From Myxococcales bacterium (GTDB lineage: Bacteria > Myxococcota > Polyangia > Polyangiales > Polyangiaceae), in contig PLXW01000106.1 of the NCBI GenBank assembly GCA_003151595.1, forward strand, positions 15,738-79,737: a stretch of 64,000 bases of DNA. The letters are read 5' to 3'. The translations under genes were made by a program, and so were the position numbers. The notes under the pieces were generated by a model. It worked only from the letters and a program-made list of their open reading frames with translations. It did no database searches and was not told the origin of the DNA. Of this stretch, positions 16,625-26,613 are shown piece by piece. Every line of letters starts with the position of its first letter. Position 1 is the stretch's first letter.

Positions 16625-18292
16625 ATGATGCGGATGACAAAAAATCGGAACGATGACGGCGTGACCGCGGCGGCTCCCCGTCGCGGCAAGCAGAAGACGC
16701 TTTCCACGAGCGCCGGCGCACCTGCGTCGTCGACTCTTGAAGCGCAACCTGCGATGGAGCCGTCGATGACCGTGGAACCGATCGTCGTATTCGAGGAAGC
16801 GATCGCGTTCACGCGCGAACGTTCGCCTGCGAGCTTCGATCAGTGGTTCTCGGGCGTGCAGTTCGATTCGCTCCTGGACGGCGTCCTCAGCCTGCGTGCG
16901 CGCGACGAGTTCGTGCGCGAGTGGGTCGATGATCACTTCATGCCGACGTTGAGCGACTCCATCCGCGCGAAGACGGGCTGGAGCGTGCAGGTGGCGTGGA
17001 CGATCGACGGATCGCTCACCAGCCCGATCGCCGATCAGCCGAGCTCCGCGCCGGTGCGTCCACGCGTCCTCACGCTGCGCCCCGAAGCGACGACGGGCGT
17101 GCATCTTCGTCAGAGCGCGCCGCCTCCGCCGCCGAGTCACTCCGAGCTCGCGCAAGAGCGCTCGTCCGGCGTTCACCCGGTGACGATTCCGCCGCCGGCT
17201 CCGGTCCCGGGAGCACACGCAGCAGCGAGCCCCGTCTCCGGCCCAGTCGCCGTGGCGCCGCCGCTCGAAGGGCTGAACCCGAAGTACACCTTCTCGAACT
17301 TCGTCGTCGGTCCGACGAACCAGCTCGCGCACGCGGCGTCGATCGCGGCCGCAGGTGGAGCCGGTCGTCGGCACAACCCGCTCTTCATCTGCGGAGGCAC
17401 GGGCCTCGGCAAGACGCACCTCGTTCACGCCGTCGCGCATCGCGTGCGGAGCGAGCGGCCCGGCGCACGCATCGTCTACATCTCGGCCGAGAAATTCGTG
17501 AACGAGTTCGTCCAGGCGCTGCAAGACCAGCGCATGAACGAGTTCCGCGCGCGCTACCGCGAGCGATGCGATCTCCTCATCATCGACGACATTCAGTTCC
17601 TCGCTTCGAAGACGCAGACGCAGGAAGAGTTCTTCCACGCCTTCAACGCGCTTCACCAGGCCGACAAGCAGATCATCGTCACCAGCGACAAGTACCCGCA
17701 GCAGCTGGAGCGGATGGAGGAGCGACTCATCTCCCGCTTCACCTGGGGGCTCGTCGCCGACATTCAGACGCCGGAGCTCGAGACGCGCGTCGCGATCCTT
17801 CGCAAGAAGGCGCAGACCGAGCACATCGAGATGGCGGACGACGTCGTTCTCTACCTCGCGCAGGCGATTCGTTCGAACGTGCGCGAGCTGGAAGGGACGC
17901 TCATTCGTCTCGCGGCCAAGTCGTCGCTCCTCGGCAAGACGATCGATCTCGAGTTCGCCAAGCAGGAGATCGCGTCGTCGGGCGTGGCGCGCGCGAGCGA
18001 GACCAGCGTCGAAGACATCCAGCGGGTCGTCTGCCACTACTTCAAGCTGCGCAGCACCGATCTGCTCTCGAAGGATCGGCACAAGAGCGTGGCCTTCGCG
18101 CGCCACGTGGCGATGTACCTCTGCAAGCAGCGTTTGAAGTGCAGCTTCCCCGAGCTCGGGCGCGCGTTCGGCAATCGCGATCACACGACCGTGATGAGCG
18201 CGGTGCGGAAGATCGACTCGCTTCGGAGCGACAGCGCGGAAGTGCGCGCCGATCTCGAAGCCATCGAGCGGAAGCTCGGCGCGGTCGAGTGA
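16625..18292 (+). CDS. dnaA: Chromosomal replication initiator DnaA
   Basis: The initiator ATPase that binds DnaA boxes and opens the origin. About 555 residues from the ATG at 16625; a GTG at 16613 and ATGs at 16628 and 16634 are also possible, with no ribosome site deciding. Domain I lies around 55-130 (FDQWFSGVQFDSLLDG), after an unusually long polar N-terminal extension. The linker (130-215) is Pro-rich. The AAA+ domain has Walker A GGTGLGKTH at about 257-265 and Walker B LLIIDDIQF at 317-325. Domain IV ends with the DnaA signature GRAFGNRDHTTVMSAVRK. Typical DnaA is about 450 residues, so the N-terminus and linker account for the excess. It stands alone, without rpmH, dnaN or recF nearby. 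Confidence 0.97.
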   Translation: MMRMTKNRNDDGVTAAAPRRGKQKTLSTSAGAPASSTLEAQPAMEPSMTVEPIVVFEEAIAFTRERSPASFDQWFSGVQFDSLLDGVLSLRARDEFVREWVDDHFMPTLSDSIRAKTGWSVQVAWTIDGSLTSPIADQPSSAPVRPRVLTLRPEATTGVHLRQSAPPPPPSHSELAQERSSGVHPVTIPPPAPVPGAHAAASPVSGPVAVAPPLEGLNPKYTFSNFVVGPTNQLAHAASIAAAGGAGRRHNPLFICGGTGLGKTHLVHAVAHRVRSERPGARIVYISAEKFVNEFVQALQDQRMNEFRARYRERCDLLIIDDIQFLASKTQTQEEFFHAFNALHQADKQIIVTSDKYPQQLERMEERLISRFTWGLVADIQTPELETRVAILRKKAQTEHIEMADDVVLYLAQAIRSNVRELEGTLIRLAAKSSLLGKTIDLEFAKQEIASSGVARASETSVEDIQRVVCHYFKLRSTDLLSKDRHKSVAFARHVAMYLCKQRLKCSFPELGRAFGNRDHTTVMSAVRKIDSLRSDSAEVRADLEAIERKLGAVE

Positions 18293-18353
18293 CTCCGTCC
18301 TAGCTAGCCCCTTCGTTTTCCGTGCGAACGCGATCGCGCGTACGCTCGACCTC

Positions 18354-20690
18354 GTGCGTTTTCGGATCGCGCGTTCTCGGATCGTGCGTCTCGCGATTCT
18401 CGTGATCGCAGCGATCGCGCTCGCGGGGTGCGGGGGTGCGGACGAGCGGATCCTCACGCTGCGCGATTGGACGTTCCTCGGGCCCGACGGCGCGACCGAA
18501 GCGCTGCACTTGCCGGCGCGGGTCGACCGCAGGCTCCCGAACGCGCCGACCGAGTATCGGATTCGCGCACACGTGGAGGTGCCGGACGATCTGCGCGGGC
18601 ATCGGCTGACGCTCGCCTTTCCGTTTCTTCATGCGCGGGCGACGCTGCGCGCGAACGGCGAAGAGATGGTGGGCCTCGCGCCGGAGATGCGCGAAGGGTT
18701 TCGCGGGACCGATCAGCCACGGTGGCGCATTCCGGCCGAGGTCACGCGCGCCGGTGCGGTCGATCTCGAGCTGACGATTTCGTACCGCCACCTCATGAAC
18801 GGGTGGCTGGATCTCCCGGCGCGCCTCAGCGACACCGACGACGGCGACGCGATGTTCACGTTCGTCTCCACGTTCGATCGCGCGCAAGGCGCGGGATGCC
18901 TGGCGACCGTGTCGCTCACGTCGCTCCTCTACGGGATCATCTTCGTCCTCGATCGCCGGCGGAAAGCGCACGGGTGGCTCACGCTTCAAGGGATCGCCGG
19001 CGGCGCGGGGTACGCGATCGCTTACGTGGGGATCTCGCAGCGCCTCTTCGGCGTGTACGAGAACTCGTTCGTGCCGGTGTTCTTGTGCCTCGGCGTGACG
19101 GCGAGCGTCGAGTTCACACATGCACAGTTCGGGCTCGCGCGGCCGTCGCGGTGGTGGTGGATCGCGTTCGGGGCGTGCGTCGTCCTGGCCGTCGCGTTCC
19201 CGAGCCCGTTCGTGGGGCCGCGGATCGTGCCGCCGTACTCGTGCGCGTTTCCCATGGTGAACGTCGCGTACCAGGTGCCGCTGGGGTGGCGTATCTGGCG
19301 CGAGAAGAAGTCGCTGGCGGCGATCGTGATCTCGCTCTCGTGGGCGTCCCTCGGAATCCTGGGGATGCCCGATCTGTTCGCGTGGGGTGGGCTCGGCGAG
19401 ATCGCGGGCGGCTTGCGCGGCGCGTGCGTGGGGCTGGCGATCGTGGCCTTCATGCAGGCGATCGTGCTGAGCGTGGAGCACATGAAGACGCTCGCGCGCG
19501 CCGACGAGCTGAACGAGTCGCTCTCGAATCGCGTCGAGGCGCTGCGCGCGAAGCACGAAGAGGTGTCGCGCTTGAACGACGAGCTGCGCCGGCAGATCGG
19601 CGCGCGGGCCGACGCGCTGGCGCTGGCCCTGGCGCAGGCGAGCGCGCCGCGGAACGACGGGCCGCGGCTGCTCGAGAACGGCGAGATCGTGGCCAAGCGG
19701 TACCGTGTGGAGCGCCCGGTCGGCGAAGGGGCGACGGGGAAGGTCTACGAAGTGACGCGTCTGACCGACGGCGCACGCCTGGCGCTGAAGCTGCTGGATC
19801 CTTCGTCCGACGGAATGGAGATGGCTCGCTTCGCCCGCGAGGCGCAGATCATCGCGCAGATCGATCACCCGAACGTGATTCGCATCGAGGACGTCGACAT
19901 CACGCACGAGGGGTTCTTCTATTTGATCGTCGAGTTCGTCGAGGGGCTCTCGTTGCGGCATCATTACGGGCGCGCGCGATCGCTTCTGTGGAACATCGAC
20001 GTGCTGGCGCAAGTGGCCGAGGGGCTCTCGGTGGTGCACGCGCGCGGGATCGTGCACCGCGACCTGAAGCCGGGGAACGTGCTGGTGACGAGCGCGCCCG
20101 ATCGCGACGCGAAGCCGCACGTGAAGCTTGCCGACTTCGGGATCTCGAGCGCCGGGCTCGATACGAAGATCCCGTCGCCGAAGTCGGAGCCGCCGCCCCG
20201 CTCGGAGCCGCCGTCGCGATCGGCGTCGCGAACCATGGCGGCGCGCCCCGAGGTGCGCGACATCGACGGAACGGTCACGGGTCAGACGAAGCCGACGATC
20301 ACCCAGAGCGATTCGCTCCTCACCCAGACCGGCGCGTGGATGGGGACACCGAAGTACATGGCCCCCGAGCTCGGCGGAGCGGCGAAGCACGCGCGCCCAG
20401 CGGCCGACATGTTCGCGTTCGGCGTGATGGCGTACGAGGTGCTCGTGGGGAAGGCTCCGTTCGTGGAGTCGCCGGCGATCACGCGCGTGCGCGGAGAGCC
20501 GTTCATGAAGCCACCGCGCATCTACGCGACGAACGGCGAGCTCGACGCGCAGGCCGCGGCGCTCTTCGACGCGTGTCTCGCCGAGTCGCCCGAAGCGCGA
20601 CCCGAAGCGCGGGTGGTCGCCGATGTGCTGAACGCTTACGCCGCCAAGCTGGCGCGCGGGGATCGGGGATCGCGCGCGTCGTTCGTCTAG
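18354..20690 (+). CDS. Membrane Ser/Thr kinase with lipobox, extracytoplasmic sensor and 7TM-type domain
   Basis: A 778-residue receptor kinase starting at GTG. Residues 1-26 give a signal with lipobox LAGC (C26). Residues 30-165 form an extracytoplasmic beta domain resembling the jelly-roll sensor of 7TMR-DISM proteins. About seven hydrophobic segments span 180-375, then a coiled coil at 378-425. The kinase domain (444-770) has the Gly loop GEGATGKV at 457-464, K479 in LALKL, HRDLKPGN at 568-575, DFG at 594-596 and APE at 670-672. About 60 residues of Ser/Pro/Thr-rich sequence are inserted in the activation loop. All catalytic residues are present. Its TAG stop abuts a palindromic repeat split by an IS element. 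The ligand and substrates are unknown. Confidence 0.85.
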   Translation: MRFRIARSRIVRLAILVIAAIALAGCGGADERILTLRDWTFLGPDGATEALHLPARVDRRLPNAPTEYRIRAHVEVPDDLRGHRLTLAFPFLHARATLRANGEEMVGLAPEMREGFRGTDQPRWRIPAEVTRAGAVDLELTISYRHLMNGWLDLPARLSDTDDGDAMFTFVSTFDRAQGAGCLATVSLTSLLYGIIFVLDRRRKAHGWLTLQGIAGGAGYAIAYVGISQRLFGVYENSFVPVFLCLGVTASVEFTHAQFGLARPSRWWWIAFGACVVLAVAFPSPFVGPRIVPPYSCAFPMVNVAYQVPLGWRIWREKKSLAAIVISLSWASLGILGMPDLFAWGGLGEIAGGLRGACVGLAIVAFMQAIVLSVEHMKTLARADELNESLSNRVEALRAKHEEVSRLNDELRRQIGARADALALALAQASAPRNDGPRLLENGEIVAKRYRVERPVGEGATGKVYEVTRLTDGARLALKLLDPSSDGMEMARFAREAQIIAQIDHPNVIRIEDVDITHEGFFYLIVEFVEGLSLRHHYGRARSLLWNIDVLAQVAEGLSVVHARGIVHRDLKPGNVLVTSAPDRDAKPHVKLADFGISSAGLDTKIPSPKSEPPPRSEPPSRSASRTMAARPEVRDIDGTVTGQTKPTITQSDSLLTQTGAWMGTPKYMAPELGGAAKHARPAADMFAFGVMAYEVLVGKAPFVESPAITRVRGEPFMKPPRIYATNGELDAQAAALFDACLAESPEARPEARVVADVLNAYAAKLARGDRGSRASFV

Positions 20691-20775
20691 AGCGCATTCC
20701 AGAACCGCGCGATCCCATCGCGCTGCCGTCGTCGGGGGTCGTCAACGTACAGAAGTACGTCTCCTCACCCGCTCC
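20689..20775 (+). repeat. Palindromic 3'-end element, copy A, left part
   Basis: Begins at the last two bases of the kinase TAG stop. The left arm AGAGCGCATTCCAGAACCG pairs with the right arm at 21970-21988. An inner hairpin ACGTAC-AGAA-GTACGT lies at 20738-20754 or so. The element is interrupted at TA by an IS630-family insertion and continues at 21951. Excising the IS restores a 127-base element matching copy B (22006-22132) in opposite orientation. Confidence 0.85.
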
Positions 20776-21890
20776 TAGTGTCCTGAGTCCGCGATAGCTC
20801 CGTGTCCGGCCTGCTGAAGAGTCCGAGCGCAGAAGCGGCTGACGCTGGCGATGATCTCGTCGGCGGTCTTGTGCCATTCGAAGGGCTTCGGGGCGTCGTT
20901 CGTTGCCGCGATGTATGCCTCGATCGCCTCTTCGAGCTCGCCGGTGTTGAGGTGCGTTCCTCGCCGGAGCGCGTCGTCGGTGAGCGCCGCAAACCAGCGC
21001 TCGACGAGGTTGATCCAAGACGAGTAGGTCGGCGTGAAGTGGATCTTGAAGCGTGGATGACGTCGCATCCACCGACGCACTTGCGGCGTGTTGTGGATCG
21101 AGGAGTTGTCGACCACGAGATGGACGTCGAGTCCGTCAGGCGCTTCGCCATCAACTCGCTTCAGAAAGCGGAGAAACTCGGCCCCGCGTTTCTTCGGGTA
21201 ACACTCGCCGATCACCTTTCCGGTTGCGACATCGAGTGCCGCGAAGAGATTCGTCGTGCCGTGGCGCTTGTACGTCGCGGTCACGCGCTCGGCTTGGCCG
21301 AAGACGAGCGGCAGCACCGGCTGGGTGCGATTCAGCGCCTGAATTTGCGACTTCTCGTCGAGACAGAGGACGACGGCGTGGTCCGGCGGATTCATGTAGA
21401 GGCCGACGATGTCGCGCACCTTCTCGATGAAGAAGTCGTCGTTGCTCAGCGTGAAAGTGCGGCGTCGATGCGGCTTGAGCTGAAATGCTCGCCAGATCCG
21501 CGAGACCGACGATTGGCTGACACCGCAGGTACGCGAGAGTTTTCGCGTACTCCAATGCGTGCAACCTCTCGGCGTCGCATCGAGGGTGAGGCGGATGATT
21601 TCTTCGACGCGCTCGTCGGAGAGCTTTCGGTGAACGTTGGGCTTGGGCAGATCGCTGAGACCCGCGAGGCGCCCTTCGACGAAGCGACGACGCCACTTCC
21701 CGACCGTGTCAGCGTCGACCCGGAGTTGCTTCGCGATCTCGTAGTGCAGCTCGCCGCGCGCGCACCGGAGCACGATCTGCGCGCGCACTGAGAGCGCATG
21801 CGAAACCGCTCGGCCACGCGCATAGCGCTCGAGCGTCTCTCGCTCGTCGGACGTGAGGTGAACCGCGGGAACCCTACGTTTTGTGCTCAT
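20775..21890 (-). CDS. IS630-family transposase
   Basis: A 371-residue DDE transposase with one uninterrupted frame. An N-terminal helix-turn-helix region (ERYARGRAVSHALSVRAQIV, then HYEIAKQLRVDADTVGKWRR) and a second winged-helix part (THWSTRKLSRTCGVSQSSVS) precede the catalytic core. Core motifs are VVLCLDEKSQIQAL (first Asp), VHLVVDNSSIHN (second Asp) and TPTYSSWINLVERWF (Glu). The frame ends GGA CAC TAG: the stop codon uses the TA target duplication plus one host base. The gene looks intact and may be active. GC content is visibly lower than in its neighbours, consistent with acquisition. Confidence 0.95.
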   Translation of the reverse strand: MSTKRRVPAVHLTSDERETLERYARGRAVSHALSVRAQIVLRCARGELHYEIAKQLRVDADTVGKWRRRFVEGRLAGLSDLPKPNVHRKLSDERVEEIIRLTLDATPRGCTHWSTRKLSRTCGVSQSSVSRIWRAFQLKPHRRRTFTLSNDDFFIEKVRDIVGLYMNPPDHAVVLCLDEKSQIQALNRTQPVLPLVFGQAERVTATYKRHGTTNLFAALDVATGKVIGECYPKKRGAEFLRFLKRVDGEAPDGLDVHLVVDNSSIHNTPQVRRWMRRHPRFKIHFTPTYSSWINLVERWFAALTDDALRRGTHLNTGELEEAIEAYIAATNDAPKPFEWHKTADEIIASVSRFCARTLQQAGHGAIADSGH

Positions 21891-21948
21891 CCCTGATGGA
21901 CGAACGACGGCCGGATGGATTCACCGACGAATCATGGACTCAGGACAC
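20778..21948 (-). mobile_element. IS630-family insertion sequence, complete
   Basis: A 1171-bp element with perfect 13-bp terminal inverted repeats GTGTCCTGAGTCC. Both ends are flanked by TA (20776-20777 and 21949-21950), the target duplication typical of IS630/Tc1-like transposition. One transposase gene fills nearly the whole element. It has inserted into a palindromic element at the 3' end of the kinase gene, not into a coding region. Confidence 0.95.
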
Positions 21949-21950
21949 TA

Positions 21951-21988
21951 GGCATCGCTCGGTCTCGCACGGTTCTGGAACGCGCTCT
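21951..21988 (+). repeat. Palindromic 3'-end element, copy A, right part
   Basis: Continuation of copy A after the IS630 insertion. GGCATCGCT matches copy B exactly in reverse complement, and the arm CGGTTCTGGAACGCGCTCT pairs with the left arm at 20689-20707 with one mismatch. Confidence 0.85.
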
Positions 21989-22005
21989 CCGCGTTCGCCC
22001 CGTGG

Positions 22006-22130
22006 AGAACTCGTTCCACAATCGGTCGAGAGCAAGCGATGCCCAGGAGGGATGAGGAGACGTACTTCCTGTACGTTGACGATTCCCGACGCCGGCAGCG
22101 CGCAGCTATCGGCCGGTTGTGGAATGAGTT

Positions 22131-22132
<2 letters not shown>
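22006..22132 (-). repeat. Palindromic 3'-end element, copy B
   Basis: A 127-base intact copy, in inverted orientation to copy A and starting at the TAG stop of cysS exactly as copy A starts at the TAG stop of the kinase gene. Its outer arms (AGAACTCATTCCACAACCGG with CCGATTGTGGAACGAGTTCT) pair with each other; an inner hairpin ACGTAC-TTCCT-GTACGT lies at the centre. Several arm positions differ from copy A on both sides so that pairing is kept. The central strand also reads as an open peptide (TYFLYVDDS), which I regard as incidental. Confidence 0.85.
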
Positions 22133-23651
<1,519 letters not shown>

Positions 23652-23717
23652 GGTAGGGGCGGTATAGCGTCGCGGGCCGGAAACGTCACGCGGGGGGCTA
23701 TGATAAGAAGGGCAGTG

Positions 23718-24257
23718 ATGAACCGCCTGCGTGTCGCGCTCTACGCGTCCGCTCTCCTCGGAGCCGCGCTCGGGACGGCGTGCGGTGCGAGCGGCGCGCG
23801 GCTGGAGAGCGGCGTCTATCGCGACGGCGAAGTCGCGTTTCACATCGGGGGAGTGCCCTCCGAGTGGCGCCCGGTGCAGGTCGATCGGGCGACCCTGGCG
23901 TACCGCGACGAGGGGCGCCGCGCGTCGATCCTCCTCGACGCCCGCTGCCATCAGAAAGACGACGACGTCCCGCTCGTCGCGCTCACCGATCACCTGATGA
24001 TGGGGACGACCGAGCGCGCCATCGACTCGCAAGAGACCATCCCCTTCGACGGCCGCGAGGCGATGCACACGCGCCTCCGCGCCAAGCTCGACGGCGTGCC
24101 GATGGACTACGACGTCTACGTCTACAAGAAGGACGGCTGCATCTACGACTTCGTCTACGTCGCCGAGCCGACCGGCAAGGACGCGAGCGGCGCCGGCGCT
24201 CCGGCGTTCGAACGGTTCGTCTCGTCGTTCCACGCGCTCGCCGGTTCGTCGCCGTGA
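23718..24257 (+). CDS. Small lipoprotein, first gene of a coupled operon
   Basis: A 179-residue lipoprotein from the ATG at 23718, preceded by AAGGG. Signal MNRLRVALYASALLGAAL leads to lipobox GTAC. The mature part is mixed alpha/beta: VAFHIGGVPSEWRPVQV, RRASILLDARCHQKDDDVP and DYDVYVYKKDGCIYDFVYV, with a Cys pair that could be oxidised. The layout of a beta sandwich followed by AFERFVSSFHAL near the C-terminus is common in small periplasmic lipoproteins of unknown role. Its TGA overlaps the GTG of the MlaE-type permease, so a role alongside lipid transport is plausible but not shown. Confidence 0.75.
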   Translation: MNRLRVALYASALLGAALGTACGASGARLESGVYRDGEVAFHIGGVPSEWRPVQVDRATLAYRDEGRRASILLDARCHQKDDDVPLVALTDHLMMGTTERAIDSQETIPFDGREAMHTRLRAKLDGVPMDYDVYVYKKDGCIYDFVYVAEPTGKDASGAGAPAFERFVSSFHALAGSSP

Positions 24258-25105
24258 CCGACTCCGATCGCCCGCGCGAATCCGCCCGGAGCTCGGCGAT
24301 TCCGTTGCCGCCGCCGACCGAGACGGTCTTCCAGCACTACAAACGGCGCACGCTCTCGCTCCTCGAGCACCTGGGCGAGGTAGTTCTGCTCACGCAGCGA
24401 ACGGCGCGGATGGCGTTCAAGCGGCCGCTCGAGGGCGTGGCGATCATTCACCAGCTCGATTCGCTCGGCGTCAAATCGCTGGGCATCGTGGCCACGACGT
24501 CGATCTTCATCGGGATGGTCATGACCATCCAGTTCGCGTTCGGGCTCAGTCGGTTCGGCGGCGTCGAGTACATCCCGCGCGTCGTCGTCCTGTCGTTCGC
24601 GCGCGAGCTGGCGCCGACGTTGACGGCCGTGATCGTGGGCGGGCGAATCGGGAGCGGCATGGCGGCCGAGGTGGGCGCGATGAACGTCACCGAGCAGGTC
24701 GATGCCATCCGCGCGCTCGGCGCCGACCCGGCGAAGAAGCTCGTGCTCCCGCGCGTCGTGGCGGCGATGACCGTGCTCCCGATCTTGAGCATCATCGCCC
24801 TCTGCTTGGGGACGCTCGGCGCCGTCGTGATCTGCGACGTGCAGTTCGACATCGCGCCGCAGTTCTTCATGCGCTCGTCGCTGGAGAGCGTGACGCTGAG
24901 CGATCTGTGGAGCGGCCTGGCGAAGACGCCGGTGTTCGGATTTCTGATCGCCATCATCGGCTGCCACTTCGGGCTCCGCACGACGGGTGGAACCGAAGGC
25001 GTCGGCACGAGCACGACGCGCACGGTGGTCGTCGTCTCGATCGCCATCCTGGTCGCGGACTTCTTGATGACGAAGCTGTTCATCGGCATCGGCGGCCCGT
25101 CGTGA
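24254..25105 (+). CDS. mlaE: MlaE-family ABC transporter permease
   Basis: A 283-residue inner-membrane permease of the MlaE/YrbE type, which moves phospholipids with an MlaF ATPase and an MCE protein. Family features: an amphipathic N-terminal helix region, SLGIVATTSIFIGMVMTIQF, then LAPTLTAVIVGGRIGSGMAA and EVGAMNVTEQVDAIRALG (the conserved EQ-IDAL segment that docks the ATPase), and a C-terminal helix around GLRTTGGTEGVGTSTT. Starts at GTG overlapping the previous stop (GTGA) and ends overlapping the next start (GTGA). No mlaF, mlaD or mlaC homologue is present in the window, so its partners must be elsewhere or different. Confidence 0.9.
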   Translation: MTDSDRPRESARSSAIPLPPPTETVFQHYKRRTLSLLEHLGEVVLLTQRTARMAFKRPLEGVAIIHQLDSLGVKSLGIVATTSIFIGMVMTIQFAFGLSRFGGVEYIPRVVVLSFARELAPTLTAVIVGGRIGSGMAAEVGAMNVTEQVDAIRALGADPAKKLVLPRVVAAMTVLPILSIIALCLGTLGAVVICDVQFDIAPQFFMRSSLESVTLSDLWSGLAKTPVFGFLIAIIGCHFGLRTTGGTEGVGTSTTRTVVVVSIAILVADFLMTKLFIGIGGPS

Positions 25106-25419
25106 AGAGCCGCATCGCGTCGCGCAGGCGCGCCGCGATCGCGCTCGTCCTGGCGTTGCCGGTGAGCGTGACGGCGATCGCGGTCGATGCCTCGATGCGA
25201 CGCGCAGCGCGAGGGCGCGAGCAGGCGCAGATCGACGCGGTGGCGCGGCTGGTGCCGTCGAACGATCTCGCGCTCTCCGGCGGCGCGCGGTGGCTCCGGT
25301 TTCCGTCGATGGAAGAGCCGGGCGCGGCGTTTCAAGACGGCCCCGCGCTCCCCGATCCGGATCCCGCGGGCGGTGCGATGGCGCCGCCGATCGCGGTATG
25401 GAGCGGCGCGGTTCGATGA
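25102..25419 (+). CDS. Small membrane-anchored protein in the permease operon
   Basis: A 105-residue protein starting at a GTG in a GTGA overlap. Residues 1-12 are very basic (VKSRIASRRRAAIA), followed by one hydrophobic helix (LVLALPVSVTAIAV) and a mostly extracytoplasmic region with RLVPSNDLALSGGARWLRFPS and a Pro/Asp-rich tail (DGPALPDPDPAGG). It matches no family I know. It lies between an MlaE permease and an FtsX-like permease with 4-base overlaps at both ends, which makes it a likely accessory subunit. It may have been overlooked in automatic annotation because of its size. Confidence 0.65.
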   Translation: MKSRIASRRRAAIALVLALPVSVTAIAVDASMRRAARGREQAQIDAVARLVPSNDLALSGGARWLRFPSMEEPGAAFQDGPALPDPDPAGGAMAPPIAVWSGAVR

Positions 25420-26594
25420 GCGCGCGGAGCACGGGTTCGCTGATGGGGTACGCGATGGGCGCGCTCGCGCGGCGTCGCGCCAAGTCGCTGGCGCTCGGCG
25501 GCGGGCTGGCGTTCGCCGTCGCGCTGGTGGCGGCGGTGTTGTTCCTGGCGTCGGCGCTCCGCGGAGAGGCGGATCGCGCGCGCCTGGCGATCCCCGACGT
25601 GCTCGTGCAGCGCCTCGTCGCCGGAAGGCCGGCCACGATCACGGTGGCCGAAGCGTCGCAGCTCACCGACATCGCGTCGGTGCGCGCGGTGCGCCCGCGC
25701 GTCTGGGGCTACGTGTTCATGCCCGATCTCCAGGGGAACGTGACCGTCGTGGGGGTGCCGAAGACGGTCCCTTCCTTGAACGAGGTGCACGGCGTGATCT
25801 CCGAAGGGCGCGATCGACGCCCGGGCGATCACGAGATGATCGCAGGCGCCGCGCTGGCGAAGTTCCTCGGGCTGCACGTGGGCGATTCGCTGGCGCTCCC
25901 GTCGTCGACGCCCACAGCTCCGCTCATGCTGGTGGGGACGTTCGCGTCGAGCGTCGAGGCGTACACGAACGACGTCGTGGCCTGCGACGAAGAGGACGCG
26001 CGCGCCGTGCTCGACGTGCCGGCGGGGGCCGCGACCGATCTCGCGATCGACGTGGTGAACCCGGCGGAGTCGCGCGTCGTCGCGCACACGGTGCTCGCAC
26101 GGTTGCCGGGGACGCGCGTGGTGGAGCGCGAGCTGCTCGGTCGCGTGTACGCGCTGGCGTACGGTCGCCGTGCGGGGTTGGTGCTGGCAGCGCTGGTGCC
26201 GGCATTTCTCGCGCTGCTCGTGCTGGCGTGGGATCGAGCGAGCGGGCTCGCGCCCGACGAGAAGAAAGAGATCGCGATCTTGAAGGCGGTCGGTTGGTCG
26301 AACGCCGACGTCTTGTGGGCCAAGCTCTACGAGTCGCTCCTGGTCGGCGCGTCCGCGACGGCGGCCGGGCTGGCGCTCGCGTACGCATGGGTGTTCGTGC
26401 TCGGCGCGCCGGGGCTGCGCGCGGCGATCGCGGGGTGGAGCGTGCTGTATCCGGAGGGGGCGCTCACACCAGAAGTCGATGTAGCGCAACTGTTGGCGAT
26501 CACGCTGGCCGTGCTCGGACCGTTCGTCGGGCTGAGCATCGTGCCGGCGTGGCGCGCAGCGTCGCTCGATCCCATGGAGTCGATGCGCGGTTAG
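25416..26594 (+). CDS. FtsX-like ABC transporter permease
   Basis: A 392-residue permease in the MacB/LolC/FtsX group. An N-terminal helix (LALGGGLAFAVALVAAVLFL) precedes a periplasmic domain of about 200 residues (VRAVRPRVWGYVFMPDLQGN, HEMIAGAALAKFLGLHVGD). Three C-terminal helices follow, with the family loop EKKEIAILKAVGWSNADVLW and the terminal IVPAWRAASLDPMESMRG (the RAA-x-DP-EA-R motif in slightly altered form). Starts at ATG overlapping the small gene (ATGA). No ATP-binding subunit is in this operon, which is unusual for this family. Confidence 0.88.
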   Translation: MSARSTGSLMGYAMGALARRRAKSLALGGGLAFAVALVAAVLFLASALRGEADRARLAIPDVLVQRLVAGRPATITVAEASQLTDIASVRAVRPRVWGYVFMPDLQGNVTVVGVPKTVPSLNEVHGVISEGRDRRPGDHEMIAGAALAKFLGLHVGDSLALPSSTPTAPLMLVGTFASSVEAYTNDVVACDEEDARAVLDVPAGAATDLAIDVVNPAESRVVAHTVLARLPGTRVVERELLGRVYALAYGRRAGLVLAALVPAFLALLVLAWDRASGLAPDEKKEIAILKAVGWSNADVLWAKLYESLLVGASATAAGLALAYAWVFVLGAPGLRAAIAGWSVLYPEGALTPEVDVAQLLAITLAVLGPFVGLSIVPAWRAASLDPMESMRG

Positions 26595-26613
26595 CGCGTT
26601 AGACTGAAGCACC

